A stretch of 64,000 nt of DNA from an uncultured Lachnospiraceae bacterium (GCA_900314295.1 OMUU01000034.1:1-64000); one strand, 5' to 3'. Shown: positions 33,533 to 43,437, numbered from the stretch's first letter. Made by a program: numbers and translations. Notes: generated by a model from the letters alone, not told the origin.

Positions 33533-34165
33533 TCACCGGGCAAGCGGATTATATTTCCGCTCACGGGCAATTGTGGTAAACATCTCGTGTCCGGTATAGA
33601 CCGCTGTGTCCGCCGGAATATCCTTTAGCAGACGGTGAATGCTGTCCTCCATGGCCCGCCCGCTTCCGGTCGGAAAATCCGTCCTTCCGTAAGACTCACA
33701 GAACAACGTATCCCCGCTGAACAGCGCCTTCTCCTCAGGAAAATAATAACAGCAGCTTCCGACAGTATGCCCCGGCGTATGATATACATGAATCTCAAAG
33801 CCGGCAAGCTGGAGAATATCCCCATCCTTTACATAGTGATCGGCCTCAGCGGTGATTCCGGACGCCCAGGACGCCGAGAGATTCTTTGACGGATCCTCCA
33901 GGACCTCTCGCTCATGCTCCTCCGCGTAAACCGCTATTCCATATTTTTTGCGGAGCGCCTCACACGCTCCGATATGATCAAAATGGCCGTGCGTCAGAAG
34001 AATGGCCGTTGGCTTCCCTGCCATCCCGCCGATTTTCTGACAGATCCGATCCGGGCTGTCCGCCGGGTCTATCACCAGCAGTTCACCGGTTTCCTTGTTC
34101 TTTACAAGATATACATTGGTCCCGACCATGCCGAGGACCATGCTCTGAACTTCCATCTCAGACAT
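33533..34165 (-). CDS. Metallo-beta-lactamase-fold hydrolase, glyoxalase II-like
   Basis: A 210-residue hydrolase. The metal site is THGHFDHIGA (HxHxDH), HTPGHTVGSCCYYF (His) and FSGDTLF (Asp), with a final GHEMFTTIARERKYNP (His). It looks like YqgX/GloB-type proteins that clear hydroxyacyl thioesters. It lies between rel and hemZ, 11 bases after the rel stop codon. Same-site genes occur in many Firmicutes rel operons. The substrate is unproven. Confidence 0.92.
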   Translation of the reverse strand: MSEMEVQSMVLGMVGTNVYLVKNKETGELLVIDPADSPDRICQKIGGMAGKPTAILLTHGHFDHIGACEALRKKYGIAVYAEEHEREVLEDPSKNLSASWASGITAEADHYVKDGDILQLAGFEIHVYHTPGHTVGSCCYYFPEEKALFSGDTLFCESYGRTDFPTGSGRAMEDSIHRLLKDIPADTAVYTGHEMFTTIARERKYNPLAR

Positions 34166-34176
34166 ATCTCAGCCCC

Positions 34177-36531
34177 CTATCCCTTCTGTCGCTCCACATC
34201 CAGGACACTCGGTATCTGCCGGAGCTTTTCGGTAAGATCCCGCAGATCATACGTGCTTCTCACATGAAAGGTCATATCAATCGTCGCCGTGCCCTGCTTG
34301 CTTGTCCTCACATTCATCGCCGATACGTCAATATCCCGCTCGGTAAAGATCTTCGAGATATCCACCAGAAGCCCTGTCCGATTATTCGCATAGAGCACAA
34401 TGCTGACGGAATAGGATTCCCCCTTGTTCTGCTCAGGCGCCCATTCCGCCTCAATCAGCCTGCTTCTCTCCGACTCCGGCAGATTCATGATATTAATGCA
34501 GTCTGTCCTGTGAATCGTAATTCCCCGGCCTCTGGTCACAAACCCGACGATCTCGTCTCCGGGAATCGGGCTGCAGCACTTGGAAAAACGAACGGCGACG
34601 TCGTGAATCCCCCGGACGGTAATCCCGCCCTTATGCTTGAGGACCTCCGGGTCGTTCACGCCGGACTTGTCCTGCGCCTGTGCATTCGCAGCCGCAGCAT
34701 CCAGAACATCCTGATCGGTCATCTGCATCTTGCGGTCCCGCTCCATGCACTCGACCAGTTTATTCATGACCTGGCCCTCTTTCAGGCCTCCGTGACCGAT
34801 TGCCGCCAGCACGGAATCCCAGTCCTGAAAGCCATATTTACGCATCACCTTATCGGTGTATGCCGGTTTCAGCAGATCACTGACCGTGCGGCCCTTTGAA
34901 TGGCAATAATTCGTCAGGAGCTCCTTGCCGCGGAGAATGTTATCCTCTTTCTTCTCTTCCCGGAACCATTTATTGATCCGGTTTTTGGCCTGCGTGCTCT
35001 TCACGACCTTCAGCCAGTCCCGGCTCGGCCCCTTGGAGTTCTGCGAGGTAATGATTTCGACGCGATCTCCGTTATGTAGCTCGGTCTCGATCGGAACGAG
35101 CTTTCCGTTAACCCGGGCCCCTACCATCCGGTTTCCGACCGCCGAATGCACCGAATAGGCAAAATCAATCGTGCAGGATCCCGCCGGCAACGTCTTTACA
35201 TCGCCCGCCGGCGAAAAGACATAGACATTCTCATTGAAGAGATTCAGGTCACTCTTCAACAGGCTCATGAACTCCCTGTTATCCGAGAGGTCCTGCTGCC
35301 ATTCCAGAATCTGGCGCAGCCAGTTCAGCTTCTCCTCCTCCTGCTCTGGTCCCGGTGTTTTTCCGTCCGAGGCTTCCTTATACTTCCAATGCGCAGCAAT
35401 ACCATATTCTGCCACCCGATGCATCTCAAACGTCCGGATCTGAATCTCAAACGGTGTTCCGTTCGGACCGATCAGCGTCGTATGAAGAGACTGATACATA
35501 TTCGGCTTTGGCATGGCAATATAATCCTTGAAGCGTCCGGGAACCGGCGTATACATTTCATGAATCACACCGAGAGCCGCATAACAGTCCTTCACCGTTT
35601 CCACGATGATTCGGACCGCAAACAGATCATAGATCTGATCCAGCGTCTTATGCTGATTGACCATCTTCTTGTAAATACTGAAGAAATGCTTGGCCCTTCC
35701 GTATATCTGCGCCTCGATTCCGGCATCCTCGATCTGCTCCCTTACCTCCTCGACAATTTCCTCGACAAAGGCCTCTCGCTCGGACTTTTTCTGATTGATC
35801 TGATGCACCAGATCATAGTATGCCTCCGGTTCCAGATATTTCAGGGAAAGATCATCCAGCTCATTCTTGATCTTGGCAAGACCGAGTCTCTGCGCGATCG
35901 GAGAATAAATATCGATCGTCTCCCTGGCTTTTTCCAGCTGCTTCTCCGGTCTCATATACTGCAGCGTCCGCATATTGTGCAGTCGATCCGCCAGCTTGAC
36001 CATAATGACACGAATATCCTTTGCCATGGCCAGGAACATTTTGCGCAGATTCTCCGCCTGCTCCTCCACCTTGTCCGCGGAATAGCTCAGCTGTCCCAGC
36101 TTTGTCACGCCATCTACGATCAGCGCCACCTCGTCGCCGAACTGCTCGGCGACCTGTTCCTTGGTAAGCACGGTATCCTCGACAACATCATGAAGCAGTC
36201 CTGCCGCGATGGATTCCTTATCAAGCTCAAGGTCCGCCAGAATAATTCCGACGCAGAGCGGATGAATAATATATGGCTCTCCGGATTTTCTTTTCTGATC
36301 CTTATGAGCATCCGACGCGATCTTGTATGCCTTCTCAATCATGGAAAGATCCGTAGACGGATGATATTTTCTCACACTCCGGACCAGTTCCTCATAGAGC
36401 TTTTCCGGTGACGAAAAATCCTCCATCGTCTTAAGGCTGGCGTCAACCTCAGCCACGTCCTTCCTCAATTTCTCATCTTCCCTGCGCAGCTTTTCTCTAT
36501 CGATCGGGTTTTGTTTCTGCGTGTTCTCCAT
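34177..36531 (-). CDS. rel: Bifunctional (p)ppGpp synthetase/hydrolase Rel
   Basis: The central stringent-response enzyme, 784 residues. The HD hydrolase domain has AAGLLHDVVEDT with intact HD and ED pairs; the synthetase domain has RFKDYIAMPKPNMYQSLHT and EIQIRTFEMHRVAEYGIAAHW; TGS (TLPAGSCTIDFAYSVHSAVGNR), the zinc-finger/helical part, and the C-terminal ACT domain (YANNRTGLLVDISKIFTERDIDV) follow. Both enzymatic activities should be kept. ATG 36531 follows GGAGAACATC; the upstream extension to 36588 is rejected. The operon order recJ-apt-rel is typical of Clostridia. Confidence 0.96.
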   Translation of the reverse strand: MENTQKQNPIDREKLRREDEKLRKDVAEVDASLKTMEDFSSPEKLYEELVRSVRKYHPSTDLSMIEKAYKIASDAHKDQKRKSGEPYIIHPLCVGIILADLELDKESIAAGLLHDVVEDTVLTKEQVAEQFGDEVALIVDGVTKLGQLSYSADKVEEQAENLRKMFLAMAKDIRVIMVKLADRLHNMRTLQYMRPEKQLEKARETIDIYSPIAQRLGLAKIKNELDDLSLKYLEPEAYYDLVHQINQKKSEREAFVEEIVEEVREQIEDAGIEAQIYGRAKHFFSIYKKMVNQHKTLDQIYDLFAVRIIVETVKDCYAALGVIHEMYTPVPGRFKDYIAMPKPNMYQSLHTTLIGPNGTPFEIQIRTFEMHRVAEYGIAAHWKYKEASDGKTPGPEQEEEKLNWLRQILEWQQDLSDNREFMSLLKSDLNLFNENVYVFSPAGDVKTLPAGSCTIDFAYSVHSAVGNRMVGARVNGKLVPIETELHNGDRVEIITSQNSKGPSRDWLKVVKSTQAKNRINKWFREEKKEDNILRGKELLTNYCHSKGRTVSDLLKPAYTDKVMRKYGFQDWDSVLAAIGHGGLKEGQVMNKLVECMERDRKMQMTDQDVLDAAAANAQAQDKSGVNDPEVLKHKGGITVRGIHDVAVRFSKCCSPIPGDEIVGFVTRGRGITIHRTDCINIMNLPESERSRLIEAEWAPEQNKGESYSVSIVLYANNRTGLLVDISKIFTERDIDVSAMNVRTSKQGTATIDMTFHVRSTYDLRDLTEKLRQIPSVLDVERQKG

Positions 36532-36664
36532 ACGATGTTCTCCAGACCCGGCATACCGGAAATACAGGATATCACGCGCTCCGCGCATATCATCCTGCTG
36601 ACAAAGGTGCTCGCGAAATCGGATATTCTATAGGCAGTGCCACTTACTATACCTGCCCGGGAAA

Positions 36665-37189
36665 TTATTTTCCTTCATAAATAATAGCAGAATCGATGTC
36701 ATACTTCGCCAGGCGCTCTCTTCCCTTCAGTCCTGCGAGCTCCATGACAAAGATCATCTTGACAACCTCGCCGCCAAGCCTCTCGACAAGGTGAGCAGCT
36801 GCCTCTATCGTTCCTCCTGTGGCAATCAGGTCATCGACGAGCACAACCTTCTGGCCCGGCTTGATCGAATCCTTATGAATCTCAATCGTCGCCTGCCCAT
36901 ACTCAAGATCATATGTCTCTGAAATCGTCTCCCGCGGAAGCTTGCCCTTCTTACGGATAAGCACAAACGGCTTGTGAAGATTGTATGCGATCGGCATACC
37001 GAAGATAAAGCCTCTGGATTCGGTACCGGCGATTACATCCACATCCAGTCCCTCCAGAAATTTCTGAAGCGTATCAATGGCGAGCTGCAGCCCTTCCGCA
37101 TCGTCGAGGATGCTGGTGATATCTCTGAACATAATACCCGGCTCCGGAAAATCCGGAATTGTAGTTACATAATCTTTTAATTCTTTCAT
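36665..37189 (-). CDS. apt: Adenine phosphoribosyltransferase
   Basis: It makes AMP from adenine and PRPP in purine salvage. 174 residues. PRPP-binding motif VVLVDDLIATGGTIEAA at about 118-134; the N-terminal part has TIPDFPEPGIMFRDITS and GTESRGFIFG, the APT signature. The start follows CAGGAGATAAAACAGG. It sits between recJ and rel, a common Clostridia arrangement. Confidence 0.96.
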   Translation of the reverse strand: MKELKDYVTTIPDFPEPGIMFRDITSILDDAEGLQLAIDTLQKFLEGLDVDVIAGTESRGFIFGMPIAYNLHKPFVLIRKKGKLPRETISETYDLEYGQATIEIHKDSIKPGQKVVLVDDLIATGGTIEAAAHLVERLGGEVVKMIFVMELAGLKGRERLAKYDIDSAIIYEGK

Positions 37190-37292
37190 CCTGTTTTATC
37201 TCCTGTTTTTTCATCTGCGGGTGACCGTAAACCTCAGTATAGCATCAAATTTCCGTCCCCGCAATATTTTACCGGAAGCACGAATCGCTCCG

Positions 37293-39035
37293 TCACCGAT
37301 AGGAAAGAATCCGAACCTGCAGACGATTTCTGCCCTGCCAGGTATCGATTTCCGGATAGTAGGTCACCGAGATTTCACGACCCGAGGTACGGCGGACAAA
37401 CTCGTCAGCATCCCCGAAGAATACCGCGTCCATTCGGTGTCCGTTCCTGTCTGCAAGTATCATCTTACACACATTCCGATTTTTTCCAAATACTCTCGGC
37501 GACTGTATCCGCATACCGCTTTGTGCAAAAACGGGCCGCGTATTCCCTTTTCCGCAGGGCTCAAGCAGACGCATCTGATGAAGCAGATCCTCTCTTATAT
37601 AGGAAACCGGCATGGCCACATCGATCACCGTCTTCGGCGTCAGCTCCTCAGGCGTAAGAGTACAGACCTCATTGATCCTTTTTCGGAATTCCTCTACCTT
37701 CTCCTCCAGAAGCGACACGCCTGCCGCCATGGGATGCCCTCCAAACGTTGTGAAGACATCCCGAATCTTACAGAGCTCGTCATACATGGAATAACTCTCA
37801 ATCGAACGTCCCGAGCCCTTAACCTCTTTTTTCCCGGTCAGGACAAAGGATGGCCTGTAATAATGCTCCCGCAGCCTTCCTGCAATAATACCGGCAAGAC
37901 TCTGATGACACTCCGGCAGATATACGACAAGGACCCTGTCCTTCTTCAGATCTGAGTTTTCCACCATGTCGAGCGCCTGCTCGAGTCCTTCCGCCGTCAT
38001 GTCCTTCCGGCTGACATTCAGACTGACGAGATCAGCCGCCAGATCCCCCGCTTCCTTGGGGTCATCTGTCAGAAGCATCCGAAGAGCCCGCTCAGCGGTA
38101 TCCAGCCTTCCGCTTGCGTTCAGGCATGGTCCGAGAACAAATCCGATGTGGTAGGTGCTGATCTCACTTTTTTCGATTCCGCACTGCTCCGCAAGCGCAC
38201 AGAGTCCCGGATTTGTGGTCCGGTGCAGCCGCTTCAGGCCCTCGCGCACCAGAATCCGGTTTTCATCGATCAGATCCATCACGTCTCCGACGGTGGCGAT
38301 TGCCGCGAATTCCAGAAGCTTTTCCTTTTCCCTCTCCCGGTCCGGAAGATCTGCGCGATCGTACATGTAACAAATCAGCTTAAATGCGACTCCTGCACCG
38401 CACAGGCCATCAAAGGGATACGAATCATCCGCGCGGTGCGGATTGATCACAGCTTCCGCCGGAGGAAGAAGATACTCCTTCTCTCCCTGTTCTGTCTCAC
38501 GGAACGGGATGGCGTGATGGTCTGTGACTACCGCTCTCATTCCCAATTTCTGTGCCAGACGAATCTGCTCTGAGGCCGCGATGCCGTTATCACAGGTAAC
38601 GATCAGATTGACCCCGTCGTCGTTCGCTTCCCGCACCAGATTCTCATTCAAACCATATCCGTTTCGGATGCGGTCCGGGATCTTCACGGATACATCGGCC
38701 CCAAGCTTTCTGAAACCTTTGAGTAAAATGCACGACGACATAATTCCGTCAATGTCATAATCCCCGATGATCCGAATCTTCTGTTTTCCACGAATTGCAT
38801 CAAAAATGACACGGCTGCCCTTATCGATATCCTTCATCCTCGACGGATCATACAGATCAGAAAGCCCCCCGTCCAGATATTTTCTTATTTTATCATCTGT
38901 CGTTTCCGGATCGTCCTTTTCTGTGAACACGTCGCGGTTCCGGATCAGCCGCACAACAACCGGATCCAGATGAAGTCTTGCACCGATCCCGCCGAAATCC
39001 GCCCTTTTCGCGGCGACTACCCATCTCTCTTCCAT
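37293..39035 (-). CDS. recJ: Single-stranded-DNA exonuclease RecJ
   Basis: A 5'-3' single-strand exonuclease for recombination and mismatch repair, 580 residues. DHH motifs RIIGDYDIDG, TCDNGIAA and VTDHHAIP; DHHA1 motif GGHPMAAGVSL; an OB-fold C-terminus. AAAGGAAACG precedes the ATG. About 140 bases and a hairpin terminator separate it from secDF upstream; apt follows at about 100 bases. Confidence 0.95.
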   Translation of the reverse strand: MEERWVVAAKRADFGGIGARLHLDPVVVRLIRNRDVFTEKDDPETTDDKIRKYLDGGLSDLYDPSRMKDIDKGSRVIFDAIRGKQKIRIIGDYDIDGIMSSCILLKGFRKLGADVSVKIPDRIRNGYGLNENLVREANDDGVNLIVTCDNGIAASEQIRLAQKLGMRAVVTDHHAIPFRETEQGEKEYLLPPAEAVINPHRADDSYPFDGLCGAGVAFKLICYMYDRADLPDREREKEKLLEFAAIATVGDVMDLIDENRILVREGLKRLHRTTNPGLCALAEQCGIEKSEISTYHIGFVLGPCLNASGRLDTAERALRMLLTDDPKEAGDLAADLVSLNVSRKDMTAEGLEQALDMVENSDLKKDRVLVVYLPECHQSLAGIIAGRLREHYYRPSFVLTGKKEVKGSGRSIESYSMYDELCKIRDVFTTFGGHPMAAGVSLLEEKVEEFRKRINEVCTLTPEELTPKTVIDVAMPVSYIREDLLHQMRLLEPCGKGNTRPVFAQSGMRIQSPRVFGKNRNVCKMILADRNGHRMDAVFFGDADEFVRRTSGREISVTYYPEIDTWQGRNRLQVRILSYR

Positions 39036-39139
39036 TTTACGTTTCCTTTCGTTCCCATGCTATCTTGTCATTGTTCACGCACCATTCAAAAGGCATTACA
39101 GTACCTTTGTCCGAGCTTTACCGTTCACTGTTCGCGTAT

Positions 39140-39172
39140 ATATGGAAACAGGCACCCGTCACGGGTGCCTGT
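39140..39172 (-). terminator. Terminator after secDF
   Basis: Minus strand ACAGGCACCCGT / ACGGGTGCCTGT, 12 pairs closing on about one base (about 10 pairs, four-base loop in practice), followed by TTTCC. The stem is strong, the T tract short. A fragment TCACTGTTCGCGTA at 39125-39138 is the tail of a family A repeat. Confidence 0.6.
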
Positions 39173-39178
39173 CATCAA

Positions 39179-41488
39179 TCATACCTTCCTGTTTCTTCCC
39201 TTTTTCGGCTTAACGCTTGAAAGTTCGCTTCTGTCCTTTTTTACATGCTTTCTGCTGCCTGTCCCGGGAGCCTTCGCGGAACCATCTGACGCCGCCTTTT
39301 TTCCCTCCGCGGCATGTGCTGTATTCCCCTGCGCGGATGGTGCAAGATCATTCCTGCCGTTCCGGGTCTTCATCATAAACCAGAGTGGACCGGTGATAAA
39401 GATAGAGGAATACGCACCGGCTACCAGACCGACGATAATCGGAAGCGCAAACGAGCGCACGGAGCTGACGCCCATAATATACAGCACCACAATCGTGATG
39501 AGGGTCGTAATATTCGAATACAGGCTTCGTGTCAGCGTCTGTGTAATCGACGCGTTAACGATTTCCCGATAGCTGGTTCCTCTCATGATCGGAATATTCT
39601 CACGGACACGATCAAAGATGACGATTGTTGAGTTGATCGAATAACCGAGAATCGTGAGCATGACAGCGATGAAGGTACTTCCTACCGCAGCTCTTGTCCA
39701 CACATAAAAGGCAACGACAACCAGAACATCATGGCACAGTGCAAGAACGGCACTGGACGCAAACCGGAAATCCCGGAAACGCACGAAGATATAGAAGAGC
39801 ATGCAGATAACGGAAATAATAACCGCAAGTATCGCATTTCTCCTCATTTCTCCGGAGATCGTGGAGGAAATGTTCTCCGCTGTGATCTTCGACTCATCAA
39901 TCGTACTGAAATTCTTAGCAAGCGAGTCATTCAGCTCCTGCCTTTTATCCGCGTCAAGCTCTGTCGTCTTGATCACGACCTGATTACTGCCGGAAATCTT
40001 CTGGAACTGAACATCGCTGTTGCCTGTCACCTTGGAAACAATGGGAGCCACCTCATTGTCAAGATCCGTCAGGCTCATATTCTTGCCGAAATCAACCGTT
40101 GTGGCAGTTCCGCCGATGAAATCCAGGCTGTAATTCATCGCCCGCTTACCTTTTGCACTGTATGCAATCATTCCGACCGGCACAGAGATCATAAGGATCA
40201 GACCGATGGCCATTGTAATCGCTCTCTTCTCGACGAAACGGAGATTTTTCTTGTGCGTCGTGGTGCCGTAAAAGCGCACATCCCGGACTCCGATACCGTA
40301 AAACGCATAGCTGAGCCATCTCGAAACCGCCAGAGCGGTGAACATGGACAGAATCGTTCCGATCGCCAGTGTCGTAGCGAATCCCCGGATCGTACCCGTT
40401 CCCATGATATAAAGTACTGCGGCAGCGATCAATGTGGTGATCTGCCCGTCAAAAATAGCGGAGAATGCCTTGTGAAAGCCTGCCTTCAGGGCCCGATAGA
40501 GGCTGACGCCGGTGGCAAGCTCCTCTCTCACTCGGATATAGATAATGACGTTTGCGTCCACGGCCATTCCGATTGTTAGAATCAGACCCGCGATACCGGG
40601 AAGCGTGAGTGTCAGATCGAAGGCATTCATGAATCCAAGATCCAGGAATGTGAAGATGATAAGAGCCCATGCCGCAGCCACTCCGGACATACGGAAGATG
40701 ACGATCATGAAAAGCGCCACAAGAAGAAGGCCAATCGCACCGGCTGTGATGCTTGTCGTCAGTGCCTCCTGTCCCAGAGATGCGCCCACTACGTTTGAAT
40801 AGATTTCCTTCAGTTCCAGGGACAGTGATCCGATACGAATGAAGGAAGCAAGCTTCTGTGCCTCCTCGAGAGAGGTCATTCCTGTGATCTGTGCTTTTCC
40901 GCCGCTGATCTCATTCTGCACCGTCGGCGAGCTGACGGTCTGACCGTCATAGATAATGGAGATCCTCTTGCCGATGTTCGCCGCAGTTGCTTTCTGGAAC
41001 TTCTCTGATCCGGCGCCTGTCATCGTCAGTTCAACAAGGTACTCACGCGCGCCTGTGCTGGAGTTTGTCGTGGAAACGCCCTGTGCATCTGCGATATCCG
41101 TGCCCTCAAGTACGGTGTTCCCGCTCTCATCCTGAAATGTCAGGGAGCCCGGCGTTCCGAGTGCATCCAGAATCTCATTGGCGTTCGTAACGCCCGGGAT
41201 CTCAACATTGATCCGGTTCAGTCCCTGCTGATATACGTTAGCCTCTGTGCTGTATGCGGTAACCCTCTGCTGAAGCTTATAGATGGTATCCGCCATGTCC
41301 TCCGCGGACGGATTGGCCTCCGTCGCTTCATACGTGATGCTGACGCCGCCGGAAAGATCCAGCCCGGTACGGATATTCTTCATTGCTCCCGTGTGATGGC
41401 TGCCCCAGCCGAAAATTACAGTATAGCCGAGAAGCACGGTAAGAACGGCAGTGATAAGCAGCACTGCTATGCTCTGTTTCTTTTTCAT
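39179..41488 (-). CDS. secDF: Fused protein-export membrane protein SecDF
   Basis: A 769-residue membrane protein that uses the proton gradient to help SecA/YEG export. SecD half: LDLSGGVSITYEATEANPSAEDM and GMAVDANVIIYIRVREEL with TM2-6; SecF half: NYSLDFIGGTATTVDFG, GYSINSTIVIFDRVREN. About twelve membrane helices in total. The C-terminal tail (Ser/Lys/Arg-rich, from about 720) is basic and disordered. ATG 41488 has AAGAGGTTG. The gene precedes recJ. SecDF fusions are usual in Bacilli and Clostridia. Confidence 0.95.
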   Translation of the reverse strand: MKKKQSIAVLLITAVLTVLLGYTVIFGWGSHHTGAMKNIRTGLDLSGGVSITYEATEANPSAEDMADTIYKLQQRVTAYSTEANVYQQGLNRINVEIPGVTNANEILDALGTPGSLTFQDESGNTVLEGTDIADAQGVSTTNSSTGAREYLVELTMTGAGSEKFQKATAANIGKRISIIYDGQTVSSPTVQNEISGGKAQITGMTSLEEAQKLASFIRIGSLSLELKEIYSNVVGASLGQEALTTSITAGAIGLLLVALFMIVIFRMSGVAAAWALIIFTFLDLGFMNAFDLTLTLPGIAGLILTIGMAVDANVIIYIRVREELATGVSLYRALKAGFHKAFSAIFDGQITTLIAAAVLYIMGTGTIRGFATTLAIGTILSMFTALAVSRWLSYAFYGIGVRDVRFYGTTTHKKNLRFVEKRAITMAIGLILMISVPVGMIAYSAKGKRAMNYSLDFIGGTATTVDFGKNMSLTDLDNEVAPIVSKVTGNSDVQFQKISGSNQVVIKTTELDADKRQELNDSLAKNFSTIDESKITAENISSTISGEMRRNAILAVIISVICMLFYIFVRFRDFRFASSAVLALCHDVLVVVAFYVWTRAAVGSTFIAVMLTILGYSINSTIVIFDRVRENIPIMRGTSYREIVNASITQTLTRSLYSNITTLITIVVLYIMGVSSVRSFALPIIVGLVAGAYSSIFITGPLWFMMKTRNGRNDLAPSAQGNTAHAAEGKKAASDGSAKAPGTGSRKHVKKDRSELSSVKPKKGRNRKV

Positions 41489-41556
41489 CTTATTCAACCT
41501 CTTGTTACAAATTTTTGATACATAAACGGACATGCCCTCTCAAATGGGGCAACAGA

Positions 41557-41653
41557 ACGAGATAAAACACGCTGCGCGAGTTTTATCTCGCTATCGCGAC
41601 GCTCGCCGCACACGAATACTTCGCATTCGGCTGCGGCTCACTGTTCGCGTAAA
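41557..41653 (+). repeat. Family A intergenic repeat, copy 3 (best copy)
   Basis: GATAAAACACGCTGCGCGAG then TTTTATC forms a hairpin; TCGCTATCGCGACGCTCGCC follows; GCCGCACACGAATACTTCG and CATTCGGCTGCGGC form a second hairpin; the element ends TCACTGTTCGCGTAAA. It lies between the SCIFF maturase stop and the secDF start. Confidence 0.88.
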
Positions 41654-41738
41654 TAAATAAGTACGCAAAGGTACTCTCGTCCCACAATCCGCCATGCGGC
41701 GTACATGGCACTGACACGGATACGTGTCCTCACAGTAT

Positions 41739-43133
41739 TTACAGTGCTCCGTCAATCTTCATCTCGGTGTTGCCCTCGTCATCCGCAAGCGCCGCCTTGA
41801 TCATCAGCGCACACTCCACTCTCTTCCGCTGAAGCTCACATCCGATCCGGTACACATCATTGATTCCGCCGGTGAAGTTGTAGGAATTCGCCGCACAACC
41901 GCCGGAGCAGTAGAACCTCGAAAAGCACGACGAGCACTCGGGCTTGGAATAGACATTCACCTTCTTGAATTCCTGTACGAGATCCGGGCGGGTGATTCCA
42001 TCATCCACATTTCCCAGAATGAATTCCCGGTTTCCATCGAACTGATGGCAGGGATAGAGCTCGCCCCACGGGGAAACCGCCAGATACTCTCCGCCCGACC
42101 CACAGCCCGAAAGTCGCTTATACACGCAGGGTCCGCCGGAAAGATCAATCATGAAGTGGAAGAAATTGAAGCCTCTTCCTTCCTTCGCCCTCCGGATCAT
42201 CTCCTTTGCGAGAATATCATACTGCTCGCAGATCTTCGGTATATCTTCCTCGCGAATCGCATAGTCCTCGGTCGGCGGAGCCACAACCGGCTCCATCGAT
42301 ATCTGCTTGAACCCCAGATCAGCAAGCGAAAGTACGTCAGCGGCAAAATCCAGATTATAATGCGTAAAGGTTCCTCTCACGTAGTATTTGTCCTGATGTC
42401 TTCTCTCGGCCCATTCCCGGAACTTCGGGATGATGAGATCATAGCTCCCCTTGCCGCCTCGGAAGGGGCGCATATAATCATGAACCGATTTTCTCCCGTC
42501 GACTGACATAACAACATTTCCCATCTCGCGGTCACAGAAATCCATGATTTCATCATTGACAAGGACACCATTGGTCGTCAGCGTGAACCGGAACTTCTTA
42601 TTGCACTCTTTCTCCCTCGATCTGCCATATGCCACGAGATCCTTCACCACCTGCCAGTTCATAGTCGGTTCTCCGCCGAAGAAGTCCACCTCGAGGTTGT
42701 GCCGGTTCCCGGAATTGCGGATCAAAAAATCCAACGCCTTGCGTCCGACCTCATATGACATCAGGCCCCGCTTTCCGTGGTATTCGCCCTCATCTGCAAA
42801 GCAGTAGCGGCAGGCCAGGTTACAGTCGTGCGCGATCTGAAGGCACAGAGCCTTAACCACCGTCGGCCGTTCGGCAAAATGCTCAATAGCTCCCCTGTAG
42901 GAATCTTCTGAAAAAAGCATTCCCTGGCGCTTCAGCATATCGCATTCACTGATTGCCTCTGAAATGTCAGCCGTATCATAGCGGTCGGAAAGTTCCTCCT
43001 GAATCTCATCTGCGCTCTTTCCGTGATCCATCCCCTGAAGGACATCATAGGTAAGATCATCGATCACATGGACAGAACCGCTGTTCACATCCAGACAGAT
43101 GTCGTAACCGTTGTTTTTATATAAATGAATCAA
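41739..43133 (-). CDS. Radical SAM SCIFF maturase (SPASM domain)
   Basis: A 464-residue enzyme that crosslinks cysteines to neighbouring residues in the SCIFF peptide (thioether ranthipeptide). An N-terminal peptide-recognition RRE-like region (about 1-90), the radical SAM triad Cys104, Cys108, Cys111 (HDCNLACRYCFADEG), DFFGGEPTMNW, and the C-terminal SPASM with CSSCFSRFYCSGGCAANSYNF and a final Cys near 440. It starts with TTG after AGGAGG. It lies 103 bases after the SCIFF gene, past an attenuator-like hairpin. The pair is conserved through Clostridia with a still unclear function. Confidence 0.95.
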   Translation of the reverse strand: MIHLYKNNGYDICLDVNSGSVHVIDDLTYDVLQGMDHGKSADEIQEELSDRYDTADISEAISECDMLKRQGMLFSEDSYRGAIEHFAERPTVVKALCLQIAHDCNLACRYCFADEGEYHGKRGLMSYEVGRKALDFLIRNSGNRHNLEVDFFGGEPTMNWQVVKDLVAYGRSREKECNKKFRFTLTTNGVLVNDEIMDFCDREMGNVVMSVDGRKSVHDYMRPFRGGKGSYDLIIPKFREWAERRHQDKYYVRGTFTHYNLDFAADVLSLADLGFKQISMEPVVAPPTEDYAIREEDIPKICEQYDILAKEMIRRAKEGRGFNFFHFMIDLSGGPCVYKRLSGCGSGGEYLAVSPWGELYPCHQFDGNREFILGNVDDGITRPDLVQEFKKVNVYSKPECSSCFSRFYCSGGCAANSYNFTGGINDVYRIGCELQRKRVECALMIKAALADDEGNTEMKIDGAL

Positions 43134-43170
43134 AAAATCCTCTCCTAACTTTCATCTGGTCTTACAAGAA

Positions 43171-43204
43171 GAAGGTGTTCCCGCTCCGGCTGGAACAGGA
43201 ACAC
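43171..43204 (-). terminator. Hairpin between SCIFF and maturase genes
   Basis: Minus strand AGGTGTTCC (43196-43204) with GGAACACCT (43171-43179), 16-base loop, then TTCTTCTTGT. The weak T tract suggests a partial terminator setting peptide-to-enzyme ratio. Confidence 0.6.
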
Positions 43205-43236
43205 CTCATGACTGTACTTGTTCAGTTATGCAGCTC

Positions 43237-43383
43237 TTACTTTGCTGCGTGCTCGCAGGTCTGATTGCCTACGGTGCAGGATGTCTTGCACGCGGACTGG
43301 CAGGATGTCTGGCACTCACCGCATCCGCCGTCCTTGACTGAGTTCTGAAGATTTCTTGTATTTAGTGTTTTAATATGTTTCAT
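43237..43383 (-). CDS. SCIFF six-cysteine peptide precursor
   Basis: A 48-residue gene, too short for standard length cut-offs. The leader MKHIKTLNTRNLQNSVKDGG is followed by a core with six cysteines at positions 21, 24, 28, 32, 36 and 43, separated by Ser, Thr, Ala and Gln, as in the SCIFF family; the last residues are CEHAAK. AGGAGG precedes ATG 43383. It is the substrate of the adjoining maturase. An extended -10 promoter lies upstream. Confidence 0.93.
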   Translation of the reverse strand: MKHIKTLNTRNLQNSVKDGGCGECQTSCQSACKTSCTVGNQTCEHAAK

Positions 43384-43431
43384 ATTACGCCTCCTCGTTG
43401 TTCTCATACCCTTTTCTGGTAATTCCTACTG

Positions 43432-43437
43432 ATTATA
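43432..43437 (-). promoter_or_regulatory. Extended -10 promoter of the SCIFF gene
   Basis: Minus strand TGGTATAAT, a TGn-extended perfect -10 box, about 50 bases before the ATG. The -35 region (TTTTAA) is poor. Confidence 0.65.

Noticed and set aside
35146..36411. A 421-codon plus-strand frame
   Set aside because: Antisense shadow of rel; composition rich in Leu, His and Arg as usual for antisense frames.
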